Shown here: positions 1 to 5,950 of the stretch, piece by piece
How positions within the stretch are numbered: the first letter of the stretch is position 1
Layout: every line of letters begins with the position of its first letter
The notes under the pieces: generated by a model
What the model saw: the letters and a program-made list of their open reading frames with translations, nothing else
Databases searched by the model: none
Told to the model about the DNA's origin: nothing
Program-made: the position numbers and the translations under genes
IMG/VR virus record: IMGVR_UViG_3300027963_000277
Coordinates: 1 to 27,587 of that record
DNA from: a virus
DNA: 27,587 nt
Reading direction: 5' to 3' (one strand)

Positions 1-318
1 GCGCAGCGAACCAAGGGCGCAACCTTTGAGCGGGACGTAGTGAACGCGCTGAAGGACGCCGGCATAGACGCTGCGCGCAACCTAGACCAGACGCGCGATG
101 GCGGTGGAGACATCGACATCGGCGCGTACATGATCGAGTGCAAGCGCCGGGCCAGCATCGCCGTGTATGACTGGCTAGACCAATGCACACGCGCCGCCAG
201 GCCGGGCCAAATCCCGCTGGTGGTGGCAAGGGGAGATAGACGCGAAGCCGTTGTCATCCTGCGCCTAGATGACTTCATACCAATGCTTGGAAAGGAAAAA
301 GATAATGGATGGTTATGA
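1..318 (+). CDS. PD-(D/E)XK nuclease-like protein, 5' truncated by window edge
   Basis: The reading frame is open from the first base, so the true start lies upstream; a GTG at position 40 is internal to the conserved part and is unlikely to be the start. The visible 105 residues read KGATFERDVV at the N-side, then a Gly-rich turn (GGGDIDI, about residues 34-40) and ECKRR (46-50). The D...ExK arrangement is the core of the PD-(D/E)XK fold, with D37 or D39, E46 and K48 as likely metal and catalytic residues. Small phage proteins of this shape are usually Holliday-junction resolvases or recombination nucleases acting on phage DNA; that role is inferred from fold alone. The gene overlaps the next one by 14 nt. 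VRR-NUC or archaeal Hjc-like assignments are alternatives. Confidence 0.65.
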   Translation, partial: AQRTKGATFERDVVNALKDAGIDAARNLDQTRDGGGDIDIGAYMIECKRRASIAVYDWLDQCTRAARPGQIPLVVARGDRREAVVILRLDDFIPMLGKEKDNGWL

Positions 319-673
319 ATTTCACTGGCTGCCGATAGAAACGGCACCTAGAAACGGAATTGACATTTTTATTGTGTACTCTGGCAATGATTTTGCGTCG
401 CCTTTAATGGGCGTGGCGTTTTGGGACGCCGACGACTGTGTGTGGATGATGGATGGAGAAGAGTACAACGAGAGCAAGGGCAATTGGGGTTGGCACCCCC
501 TCCCTTCCTTTCCACCAGAGGAAGGCACACGAGCCGGAGAAGAATGGCGCGCTCAAGTTTCCGCAAGACGCAACGAGGGCCACGCAGCAGCAAAAGCTCT
601 TGTTGAAAAAGACGAAGCTGAATTTGAAAAGATAATGAAAGCGATAGAGCTTGGAAAGGTAAGAAAGAAATGA
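305..673 (+). CDS. DUF551-like small phage protein
   Basis: This 122-aa protein opens with a W-x-P-I-E-T-A-P motif and contains WHPLPSFPP in the middle, separated by a short beta-like segment (FIVYSG, GVAFWDAD). That layout (start W..IETAP..G, end HW.PLP.PP) is the one I associate with DUF551-type phage accessory proteins, whose function is unknown. I chose ATG 305 because AAAGGAAAAAG lies just upstream and because the protein then starts right before the conserved motif; an ATG 36 nt earlier gives an unconserved extension. The C-terminal 40 residues are charged and helical. It overlaps the nuclease gene upstream and ends in an ATGA overlap with the next gene, so it belongs to one translationally coupled operon. 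Confidence 0.6.
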   Translation: MDGYEFHWLPIETAPRNGIDIFIVYSGNDFASPLMGVAFWDADDCVWMMDGEEYNESKGNWGWHPLPSFPPEEGTRAGEEWRAQVSARRNEGHAAAKALVEKDEAEFEKIMKAIELGKVRKK

Positions 674-969
674 GCAAACCAGCAAAAGACGAGGCCGAAC
701 TAATGGAGCGGGTGGCAGAAGCCCTATACGATAATTACGATTTGGACCTACCGATGTCCTTTACTCTCGCCATTATCCGCGCGGCAGGGTGGGCCGTGGT
801 GCCCGTGGTGTTGATGGAGCAGGCCGTCGAGGAGTTGGAAGTAATGAATGATAGCTATTACCATCACAGAGAGAAATATCCAGATGAACAGCGCCGCTAC
901 GAACGCGACATGGAACTGCCGCGTGCAATCCGCGCCATGCTCGCAGCAGCGCCGGGAGTGAAGCCATGA
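670..969 (+). CDS. Small hypothetical protein (99 aa)
   Basis: I do not recognise this protein. It starts with MSKP at an ATGA overlap with the preceding gene and has an acidic helical N-terminus (AELMERVAEALYDNYD), a central IIRAAGWAVVP segment, a tyrosine- and histidine-rich stretch (SYYHHREKYP) and a helical C-terminus ending GVKP. No catalytic or metal-binding motif is evident. The last codons double as the ribosome-binding region of the next gene (GGGAGTGAAGCC before ATG 966). The N-terminal part, roughly residues 8-45, resembles short phage proteins of early operons that carry an ALYDNY..AIIRAAGW-type helix pair; this is an impression, not a family assignment. Confidence 0.6.
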   Translation: MSKPAKDEAELMERVAEALYDNYDLDLPMSFTLAIIRAAGWAVVPVVLMEQAVEELEVMNDSYYHHREKYPDEQRRYERDMELPRAIRAMLAAAPGVKP

Positions 970-1190
970 GCGACATTGCAAAAATCGTGGCAAAGCTAAG
1001 CGATATTCAGCGCGTTGCCTTGCTAACTGGCGTCTGCATTGGCACCGCAGAAGCGGTCGATTTGGGAGAAGCGGGCCTTATTGATGAGATGACTTCAACA
1101 CCGCTTGCATTAAACCCCCGCGAAGTTTGGGACATACAGCTTTCGCCGCTAGGCATAGCCGTTCGCGCAGCCCTGGAGGTGAAGCCATGA
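966..1190 (+). CDS. Small hypothetical protein (74 aa)
   Basis: This short protein is unrecognised. It begins at an ATGA overlap and has a helical N-terminus (AKIVAKLSDIQRVALL), a middle rich in Gly, Glu and Leu, and a conserved-looking end, LSPLGIAVRAALEVKP. The phrase LSPLG.AVRA is reminiscent of small phage proteins that follow replication genes, but no function can be given. Its stop region supplies GGAGGTGAAGCC as the Shine-Dalgarno sequence of the next gene. Its last residues (AALEVKP) resemble those of the next small protein (AALEWKP), although the remainder of the two proteins is unrelated. Confidence 0.6.
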   Translation: MSDIAKIVAKLSDIQRVALLTGVCIGTAEAVDLGEAGLIDEMTSTPLALNPREVWDIQLSPLGIAVRAALEVKP

Positions 1191-1363
1191 GCAAGCCGTT
1201 GGATGAGTTGGATGCCATCAAGGCAGAACTGGACGCCCTCCGCATCGAGAACGCGCGGCTGCGGGAGGCGCTGGCTTTTTACGTTCGCATTCGCGCTCAG
1301 CCGGTCGAACTAGTCAAAGATTTCGGGAATACCGCCGAGGCAGCTTTGGAGTGGAAGCCGTGA
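1187..1363 (+). CDS. Small coiled-coil protein (58 aa)
   Basis: The start at ATG 1187 is preferred over an upstream in-frame GTG because it sits in an ATGA overlap behind GGAGGTGAAGCC, exactly as its neighbours do. Residues 5-28 (LDELDAIKAELDALRIENAR) form a leucine-heptad coiled coil, which suggests self-association or binding to a partner protein. The tail ends AALEWKP. Like the gene at 670 it begins MSKP. The function is unknown; a small regulatory or scaffold-like peptide is possible but not supported beyond the heptads. Confidence 0.6.
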   Translation: MSKPLDELDAIKAELDALRIENARLREALAFYVRIRAQPVELVKDFGNTAEAALEWKP

Positions 1364-1728
1364 CCGTCAAGCGCGTGCGGTGGTCCCCGGAAATCATAGG
1401 CGGCGTGTATCCTGGCGGCATCCTATGGACCGCCGAGGAACACAAACGCCTGTTTGACATGCTGCAAGAAGGCTGCACCCTCCGTGAAATTTCACAGAAA
1501 CTAGACCGCACCTATGTCAGCGTGAAAGACAAGGTAAACCGCCTGTCCAAATCCGGCGAGAACGCCAAACAGCCGGCAATTCGCAAGCCAGCGATAGCCC
1601 GCGCCACAGAGGAAAAAGCCGCGGCAGCCAGCGTGAAGTGCCTAAAGTGCCTGAAGGCATTTGAGAGCTATGACCCTAAACGCAACCGCATCTGCGCGCG
1701 GTGTAAAGACAGAGAGGATTGGTCGTGA
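1360..1728 (+). CDS. HTH plus zinc-ribbon DNA-binding protein
   Basis: The 122-aa protein has two parts. Residues 23-62 (WTAEEHKRLFDML..G.TLREISQKLDRT.VSVKDKVNRL) look like a Myb/SANT or GcrA-type helix-turn-helix with the initial Trp. Residues 94-115 hold a CxxC-X14-CxxC zinc ribbon (C94, C97, C112, C115) with YDPKRNRIC between the knuckles. A charged Ala/Lys linker joins them. The pair suggests a sequence-specific DNA-binding regulator, either of phage early genes or of host genes. I chose GTG 1360 because it overlaps the upstream stop as GTGA with GGAG 9 nt upstream; a GTG three codons earlier is the alternative. The stop overlaps the next start. Confidence 0.65.
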   Translation: MTVKRVRWSPEIIGGVYPGGILWTAEEHKRLFDMLQEGCTLREISQKLDRTYVSVKDKVNRLSKSGENAKQPAIRKPAIARATEEKAAAASVKCLKCLKAFESYDPKRNRICARCKDREDWS

Positions 1729-2489
1729 CAAAAACCGTCTGCTGGTTCTCTTGCGGTGCTGCCAGCGCAGTGGCTACCAAGCTAATTCTGTCCCGCAAAA
1801 CCAGTGAGGAAATCGTTGTCGCGCGTTGCGTTATCCCCAGCGAACACGAAGACAATGAACGCTTTGCCGCTGAGTGCGAGAAATGGTTTGGGCAGCCAAT
1901 TCTCAATCTCAAAAGCGACAAATACACCGACACTTGGGACGTATGGGAAAAGCGGCGGTTTATAGCTGGGCCAGCGGGAGCGGCATGCACCACTGAACTT
2001 AAGAAAGCGGTGCGGTGGCAGTTTGAAGCCGACTGGCAGCCGGATTTGCAGGTGTTTGGCTACACCGCCGAGGAAACAGAACGCGCAAAACGCTTCAAGG
2101 ACAACAACCCTGAAGTCAGGCTTGTAACGCCTCTTATTGAAGAAGGGCTTAACAAGTCCGATTGCCTAGCAATTATAGACCGCGCCGGAATAGCCATCCC
2201 GCAATTGTACAATCTCGGCTTCTCTAACAACAACTGCATGCCATGCGGAAAGGCTAGTAGCCCAGCTTATTGGAACCGTGTGCGCCGGCATTTCCCTGAG
2301 CGGTTTGACCGCATGGCGAAGCTGGCGCGCAGCCTGAACGTGCGTATGGCTAAGGTTAACGAGGAGAGGGTCTTTTTGGAAGATTTGGACCCCAACATCG
2401 GCGCCAGCGAAAAGGAGCCTGACATGGATTGTTCCTTAATGTGCGCCATCGCTGAAACGAAGATAACAAACCAAACCGGAGAGTTTTAA
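1725..2489 (+). CDS. PAPS-reductase-like PP-loop enzyme
   Basis: This 254-aa protein has the phage form of the adenylating PP-loop: FSCGAAS at residues 8-14 replaces the common SGGxDS. It also carries CTTELK (88-93), a motif of the PAPS reductase/adenylyl-binding superfamily, and CxxC at 171-174 followed by a second pair at C236 and C240. These could bind a metal or Fe-S cluster. Family members activate substrates with ATP or reduce sulfonucleotides; the phage versions have no settled function. GTG 1725 is preferred since it forms a GTGA overlap behind AGAGAGG; a TTG two codons upstream is possible. The stop overlaps the next ATG (TAATG), so the product is probably made together with the glycosyltransferase. 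Confidence 0.7.
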   Translation: MTKTVCWFSCGAASAVATKLILSRKTSEEIVVARCVIPSEHEDNERFAAECEKWFGQPILNLKSDKYTDTWDVWEKRRFIAGPAGAACTTELKKAVRWQFEADWQPDLQVFGYTAEETERAKRFKDNNPEVRLVTPLIEEGLNKSDCLAIIDRAGIAIPQLYNLGFSNNNCMPCGKASSPAYWNRVRRHFPERFDRMAKLARSLNVRMAKVNEERVFLEDLDPNIGASEKEPDMDCSLMCAIAETKITNQTGEF

Positions 2490-3232
2490 TGGAAAACGTC
2501 AAACTTATGGTAGCCACGCCAATGTATGCTGGCATGTGCATGGGCTGGTATCAGCAATCCATGATGTCACTCGCCAACGCCATTAAAATGCGCGGCTGGG
2601 AGTTTCAGTCCACGCTGCAATTCAACGAAAGCCTCATCCAGCGCGCCCGCAACGCACTCACCAAGGCATTCCTAAAAACAGACTGCACCCACCTGCTGTT
2701 CATCGACGCCGACATCAAGTTTGATCCGATGCACATCATTGCGATGGTGGAAGCGGATATGGACATCCTCGCCGGCATCTACCCCAAGAAGGAAATCAAC
2801 TGGCATTCCGTGGCCGACGCTGTGCGCCGCGGCGTGCCCACCGAGCAACTGAAGTATTACACCGGCAGCTTCGTTGTGAACCTGCTAGACGGCGCCACAA
2901 CCGCCACGGTAGCCAACAACCAGCCGCTAGAGGTGCTGAACGCCGGCACCGGCTGTATGCTCATCAAGCGCCGCGTGTTTGAGGTGCTAGAGCCTCTGAC
3001 GCCATCCTACATGAATGACGTGCTGGACCTTTCCGGAATTCTGCAACCCGAGCCGATCCACGCTTATTTTGATGTCTCGATCTGCCCTTGGAGCGAGCGC
3101 CTGCTGAGCGAGGATTACCATTTCTGCCAAGCCTGGCGGCGTGCTGGTGGTAAGGTGTTCGTCGCGCCTTGGACGGTGTTGTCCCACATCGGCACATACG
3201 AGTTTGAAGGCCGGCTGATCCCCGGAGATTGA
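2489..3232 (+). CDS. GT-A type glycosyltransferase
   Basis: This 247-aa protein has the hallmarks of a GT-A (family 2-like) fold: an N-terminal VATPMYAG strand-loop, the phage-typical ESLIQRARN segment (48-55), a hydrophobic strand leading to the DxD motif FIDADI (71-76; D73 and D75 should coordinate metal and sugar nucleotide), AGTGCMLIKR in the centre, and SEDYHFCQAWRRAGG, whose ED pair is the expected catalytic-base region. It is probably cytoplasmic, without a membrane segment. Likely substrates are phage DNA, a virion protein or host surface sugar; the sequence does not decide. It is the last gene of the rightward operon, translated from an ATG overlapping the previous stop, with GGAGAG just upstream. 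Confidence 0.75.
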   Translation: MENVKLMVATPMYAGMCMGWYQQSMMSLANAIKMRGWEFQSTLQFNESLIQRARNALTKAFLKTDCTHLLFIDADIKFDPMHIIAMVEADMDILAGIYPKKEINWHSVADAVRRGVPTEQLKYYTGSFVVNLLDGATTATVANNQPLEVLNAGTGCMLIKRRVFEVLEPLTPSYMNDVLDLSGILQPEPIHAYFDVSICPWSERLLSEDYHFCQAWRRAGGKVFVAPWTVLSHIGTYEFEGRLIPGD

Positions 3233-3278
3233 AACTAAAGCCGGAAAACCGATTTTTCTTGTGGCGGGGGAAGGTTTT
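3211..3278. terminator. Possible weak terminator at convergent junction
   Basis: The rightward and leftward operons meet here with only 46 nt between stop codons. On the plus strand CCGGCT (3211-3216) can pair with AGCCGG (3239-3244), followed by ATTTTTCTT (3252-3260). A second pairing, AAAACC (3245-3250) with GGTTTT (3273-3278), is symmetrical and could act on both strands. Both have loops of about 22 nt and are weak, so this is a candidate based mainly on position. There is no room for another gene. Confidence 0.3.
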
Positions 3279-3491
3279 TCATTCCTCCTTGGGAGCGAGC
3301 AATCCCGACAAATGTACGTACAAACCGTGCGTCACCGCTGCGGACGCCGGTATGGTGGCATAGCCAAATTGTTTTGCCGTCTCATACACGATCAACATGC
3401 ACACAGGATCGCGCGCCAGCACCTCATCTAAAGCGTCCCTAGCGTGCTGCGCCAGCCGAGCGTCATCAGGGTCTATGTTGGGCACCTTCAC
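3279..3491 (-). CDS. Small hypothetical protein, last gene of late operon
   Basis: This 70-aa protein starts at a GTG that overlaps the stop of the upstream metallophosphoesterase gene as GTGA. It contains an acidic helix (DPDDARLAQHARDALDEVL), a short hydrophobic strand (VCMLIVYETAKQFGY) and a second hydrophobic part near the C-terminus (GLYVHLSGLL). No motif is recognised. The overlap and codon style argue that it is a real gene. It may accompany the upstream phosphoesterase, but nothing shows a shared function. Confidence 0.5.
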   Translation of the reverse strand: MKVPNIDPDDARLAQHARDALDEVLARDPVCMLIVYETAKQFGYATIPASAAVTHGLYVHLSGLLAPKEE

Positions 3492-4498
3492 TCTGAGCGG
3501 CCCGCCTGCACCCTTACGCGCGGTTTACCAGCCATCTCCTGCCCGCGGAACCAAGCCACACCATTCACAACCTCGCATAGCTCTGGCGGCATCATCATCC
3601 CATTCTTAAACGTGAGCACAGCAAACCCTGGATTCCACAGTCTGGTGTTACCCTGCATATAGGCGAAGCAAGGCCAATTGGGATCACCTAGCATACCCGT
3701 CTGCACACCGTAACGCCGCCCCCGCATGTCAACCATGGGCTTGACCTCAAGACTATGCGTATCGCCGCTTACAAACGATACGCCAGACTTAAGCGCGTTG
3801 TTCCACCCGGCATGAATGCCGCCGTGATAGCGGTGCATGATAACCACATCATTCAAATCCAACCTGTGGCACATACGCCAATCCGAAAAGTGCCCAGCGA
3901 AGTCAAAGCCGTCCACCCCCTGAAACATGGCCGAGTGCAATGCTAGATATTTATCAAACCTATCATCGTGATTACCCCGCACCCACCACCTGGCAGCCCG
4001 CGGCGCCAGCGCCAAAATGTCATCAAGGTGTTTTTTGGCTGCCTCTATCTCATCAGCCACCTTGATGCGTTTGTGCCAGCCCAAAGGATCGTGACGGCTA
4101 GGTTCGCCCATATCCAGCAGATCACCAACGCTTAAAAGAATATTAGGCTTGACAAGCGGTATGACCTTCAACAGCGCCTCATGGGCAAGGCTGCGAGGCT
4201 GGTGCAGGCTAGTCCAGTGCGCATCGCTGAAAGCCACCACAACCGCGTTTGGATGAGTTATGCGCTCTGTTAGATCGGATTTGGGCGGATTGTCGGGATC
4301 ATACGCAATCGCGTTTTTGTGCATCTTGCGCACGTCAGGTTTTTGGAATTTTTGGACGGCAGCGTCGTAATGGTTCTGCGCCGTCGCAATCGCCATTTTC
4401 GGTATGAACGATCTGGCGGCGGCGGAAACAGAACCGTGAACAGCGACTAAATTGTAAACAGGCTCGACATCTTCCCACTTATATCCAGCCTGTGGCAT
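3488..4498 (-). CDS. Calcineurin-like metallophosphoesterase with N-terminal HTH-like segment
   Basis: The 336-aa protein contains the full ordered set of metallophosphoesterase motifs: SDAH (91-94), GDLLDMG (125-131), GNHDDR (175-180), MHRYHGG (221-227) and GDTHS (245-249). These supply the Asp/His/Asn ligands of a dinuclear metal centre that hydrolyses phosphomono- or diesters. Residues 10-45 (VYNLVAVHGSVSAAARSF) look like a helix-turn-helix, so the enzyme may be targeted to DNA; that is inference. AGGGG lies upstream of the ATG. The family is common in phages, often as DNA or nucleotide phosphatase/nuclease, but the substrate is unknown here. It is one of the last genes of the late operon, after the virion genes. 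Confidence 0.8.
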   Translation of the reverse strand: MPQAGYKWEDVEPVYNLVAVHGSVSAAARSFIPKMAIATAQNHYDAAVQKFQKPDVRKMHKNAIAYDPDNPPKSDLTERITHPNAVVVAFSDAHWTSLHQPRSLAHEALLKVIPLVKPNILLSVGDLLDMGEPSRHDPLGWHKRIKVADEIEAAKKHLDDILALAPRAARWWVRGNHDDRFDKYLALHSAMFQGVDGFDFAGHFSDWRMCHRLDLNDVVIMHRYHGGIHAGWNNALKSGVSFVSGDTHSLEVKPMVDMRGRRYGVQTGMLGDPNWPCFAYMQGNTRLWNPGFAVLTFKNGMMMPPELCEVVNGVAWFRGQEMAGKPRVRVQAGRSE

Positions 4499-4517
4499 GT
4501 CAAACCCCTATTGCGCG

Positions 4518-4667
4518 TCATCGTCGCGCGGTGCGTTTGCTCTTTCTGAACGCTTTAGCGGTAGGAGCACCCTTGCTTCCGGGCTTTCTCATGCGTTCGC
4601 CGCTACCTTGCGCAATTCGGCGACGTTTTGCGTGAATATTTGAATACAGACCCGGTTTCATCGGCAT
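4518..4667 (-). CDS. Conserved basic phage microprotein (49 aa)
   Basis: The complete frame reads MPMKPGLYSNIHAKRRRIAQ followed by GSGERMRKPGSKGAPTAKAF and RKSKRTARR. I recognise this as a widespread small phage protein of the GLYANIHAKRxRI...GERMRKPGSKGAPTA type, often lying among late phage genes. It is strongly basic and predicted disordered. Its function is unknown; DNA association inside the virion is a guess. The start at 4667 is 10 nt inside the upstream gene; a second ATG two codons later makes an exact ATGA overlap and cannot be excluded. It fills most of the gap between the metallophosphoesterase and the upstream small gene. Confidence 0.75.
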   Translation of the reverse strand: MPMKPGLYSNIHAKRRRIAQGSGERMRKPGSKGAPTAKAFRKSKRTARR

Positions 4668-4912
4668 TTCCACCTTCGCATTGACGCCCTCGCCCGGCTG
4701 CCAGGTTTAGACTTTCTGGCGATTGGTCTCATCCTCGCGCAAAATGAAGCCTTGCGGCCAGCTTCTTTTGCGTTCCGAGGATTGGGCGCAGGAGCCTTCA
4801 GACGGCTGCCGGTAGCCTTGTTGTATTTAGCCCTTCCCTTGGCCGTGAGACCCGCCCCACGGCTGGCTGAGAGCTTCTCCCCGCGGCCTACGCTAAGGCT
4901 GTCCCCGGCCAT
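4658..4912 (-). CDS. Conserved basic phage protein, DUF6321-like
   Basis: The 84-aa protein carries the string LSASRGAGLTAKGRAKYNKA, then TGSRLKAPAP, an SFCARM motif and a C-terminal MRRWKC. This arrangement (GAGLTAKGRAKYN...GS.LKAP...SFCARM...RKW.C) is a well-known small phage family that I recall as DUF6321; the number needs confirming. It is lysine- and arginine-rich with conserved Cys in SFCARM and at the C-terminus, which could bind metal. Its role is unknown. It starts 1 nt after the upstream stop and its end overlaps the next small basic gene, a pairing also seen in other phages. Confidence 0.7.
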   Translation of the reverse strand: MAGDSLSVGRGEKLSASRGAGLTAKGRAKYNKATGSRLKAPAPNPRNAKEAGRKASFCARMRPIARKSKPGSRARASMRRWKCR

Positions 4913-4913
4913 C

Positions 4914-5258
4914 CTAGAAGCCCTCGCCGGGGGTCACATAGATAATGCCAGTGCCGGTGGCCGTGATGGCAGACACATAGAACACCGGAGTGGCATTATT
5001 CGGCACACGCGGCGCCGTCACGATCACGGTCACGTTATTATGGAGCACGATGCCATAACCAGGCGTGCCAGCCACTGGTATCACCGCGTCAGAAGTTGAC
5101 GTTGTGCCGCAGCGGAAGAATATTTCCTGCGTTGTGCCGTTGTGAATCCGCAACTGGCCGCATGGGCTGTCAGCAACCACCGCCACCGTGTTCGCCGTGG
5201 TGCTCACGTTGATGCGAGTGGTTTTGCCCATCTCTTGGAAGGCGATGTTATTAGCCAT
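4914..5258 (-). CDS. Small beta-rich virion-type protein, paralogue of 13411-13740
   Basis: This 114-aa protein is predicted almost entirely beta, with alternating Thr/Val stretches and no charged core. It starts MANNIAFQEMGKTTRINVST, has a central LRIHNGT..EIFFRCG segment, and ends ATGTGIIYVTPGEGF. The protein at 13411-13740 shares the plan: MGxT near the start, an RLIN/RIHN strand and the ending GSGTAAVYVTPGDGM. Such domains commonly occur as phage head-decoration or fibre-associated proteins; that role is inferred from fold class and paralogy. It starts at a TAATG overlap with the upstream gene. Confidence 0.6.
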   Translation of the reverse strand: MANNIAFQEMGKTTRINVSTTANTVAVVADSPCGQLRIHNGTTQEIFFRCGTTSTSDAVIPVAGTPGYGIVLHNNVTVIVTAPRVPNNATPVFYVSAITATGTGIIYVTPGEGF

Positions 5259-5506
5259 TAGTAAATCTTCCGGCCAGGCTTGGTGGTCGGGCTGTCCTTG
5301 GTGTTCGTAGGGTCAGCACCAAAACCCCACATGCTCTGATAACCGCCCTTGGGCAGTTCACCAGAGTTGAAGATCGGGCGCCCGTTCGCGCTCTTGTCCC
5401 GCGGCAACTGCGGACGCACAGCCTGCGCAATCTGCTGGTTGTCGGTATCGCTGCGCTTGAACTTGGTGGCCTGTCCAGCCGCCTTAGTCGTTGTCGGTTT
5501 CAGCAT
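5258..5506 (-). CDS. Hypothetical Lys/Pro-rich small protein (82 aa)
   Basis: I do not recognise a family. The protein is polar and probably disordered, with an N-terminal KPTTTKAAGQATKFKRSDTD, a helix-forming NQQIAQAVRPQL, then GRPIFNSGELPKGGYQSMWG and a basic end GRKIY. AAAGGAAG precedes the ATG. It begins 23 nt inside the preceding membrane-protein gene and its stop overlaps the next start, which supports it as a real gene of the late operon. The composition would suit a minor virion component, but there is no direct evidence. Confidence 0.5.
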   Translation of the reverse strand: MLKPTTTKAAGQATKFKRSDTDNQQIAQAVRPQLPRDKSANGRPIFNSGELPKGGYQSMWGFGADPTNTKDSPTTKPGRKIY

Positions 5507-5720
5507 AGGACTTCCTTTGGCCTTTCAAACTGGGGATGTAAACGGCAAGAGCGAAAAACGCGACCAGTGCCAGGCGTTCGTGACTCGGTTCTACCATGGC
5601 CCAGCAAAAAAGCGAGAAAGTCATCAGCATGGCGAGAAGGGAAAAGGCCCGCTCCCCAAGTACCTGTAGCGAAATGCGGATAACCCGAACTGCGTCCATG
5701 CCTGTATCTCCCTGTGACAT
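5484..5720 (-). CDS. Small membrane protein with two predicted TM segments
   Basis: The 78-aa protein has an amphipathic N-terminal helix (VRVIRISLQVLGERA), TM1 at about 25-42 (AFSLLAMLMTFSLFCWAM), a short polar turn and TM2 at about 49-65 (RLALVAFFALAVYIPSL), then a charged tail. That topology fits a holin, antiholin or envelope protein, but it does not match a family I know and a separate holin candidate lies at 13742. I chose ATG 5720 because AAAGGATG lies 6-8 nt upstream and because the in-frame start nine codons earlier has no conserved sequence. Confidence 0.55.
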   Translation of the reverse strand: MSQGDTGMDAVRVIRISLQVLGERAFSLLAMLMTFSLFCWAMVEPSHERLALVAFFALAVYIPSLKGQRKSYAETDND

Positions 5721-5730
5721 GGCACATCCT

Positions 5731-5940
5731 TTAGTCTTCATCCGCATCGTCGGTCAAGAAACCTGTGCCATAGGCATCGTCTGTGACCTTTTGCTTGATC
5801 TTCTCAAGGTTCAGGGCGCGGTCAATGACGCGCATTTTGTCAATCAGGCTGGTTTCCGGGCTGTTCAGCACTTCCTTGAGCATCTTGCTGATAGCCGCTT
5901 CCAAATCGGGGTTGATGCCCTTGACGCTCTGCTTTGCCAT
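5731..5940 (-). CDS. Hypothetical helical protein (69 aa)
   Basis: The protein starts MAKQSVKGINPDLEAAISKM and continues as helices LKEVLNSPETSLIDKMRVIDRAL and EKIKQKVTDDA, ending with the acidic TGFLTDDADED. It is not recognised. The in-frame sequence upstream of ATG 5940 is hydrophobic but runs inside the previous gene, has no ribosome site and would mimic a signal peptide; I treat it as chance. AGGTAGGGA upstream of 5940 supports the shorter start. Small helical proteins with this arrangement are common next to ejection-type virion genes. Confidence 0.55.
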   Translation of the reverse strand: MAKQSVKGINPDLEAAISKMLKEVLNSPETSLIDKMRVIDRALNLEKIKQKVTDDAYGTGFLTDDADED

Positions 5941-5950
5941 GCTGTTATCC

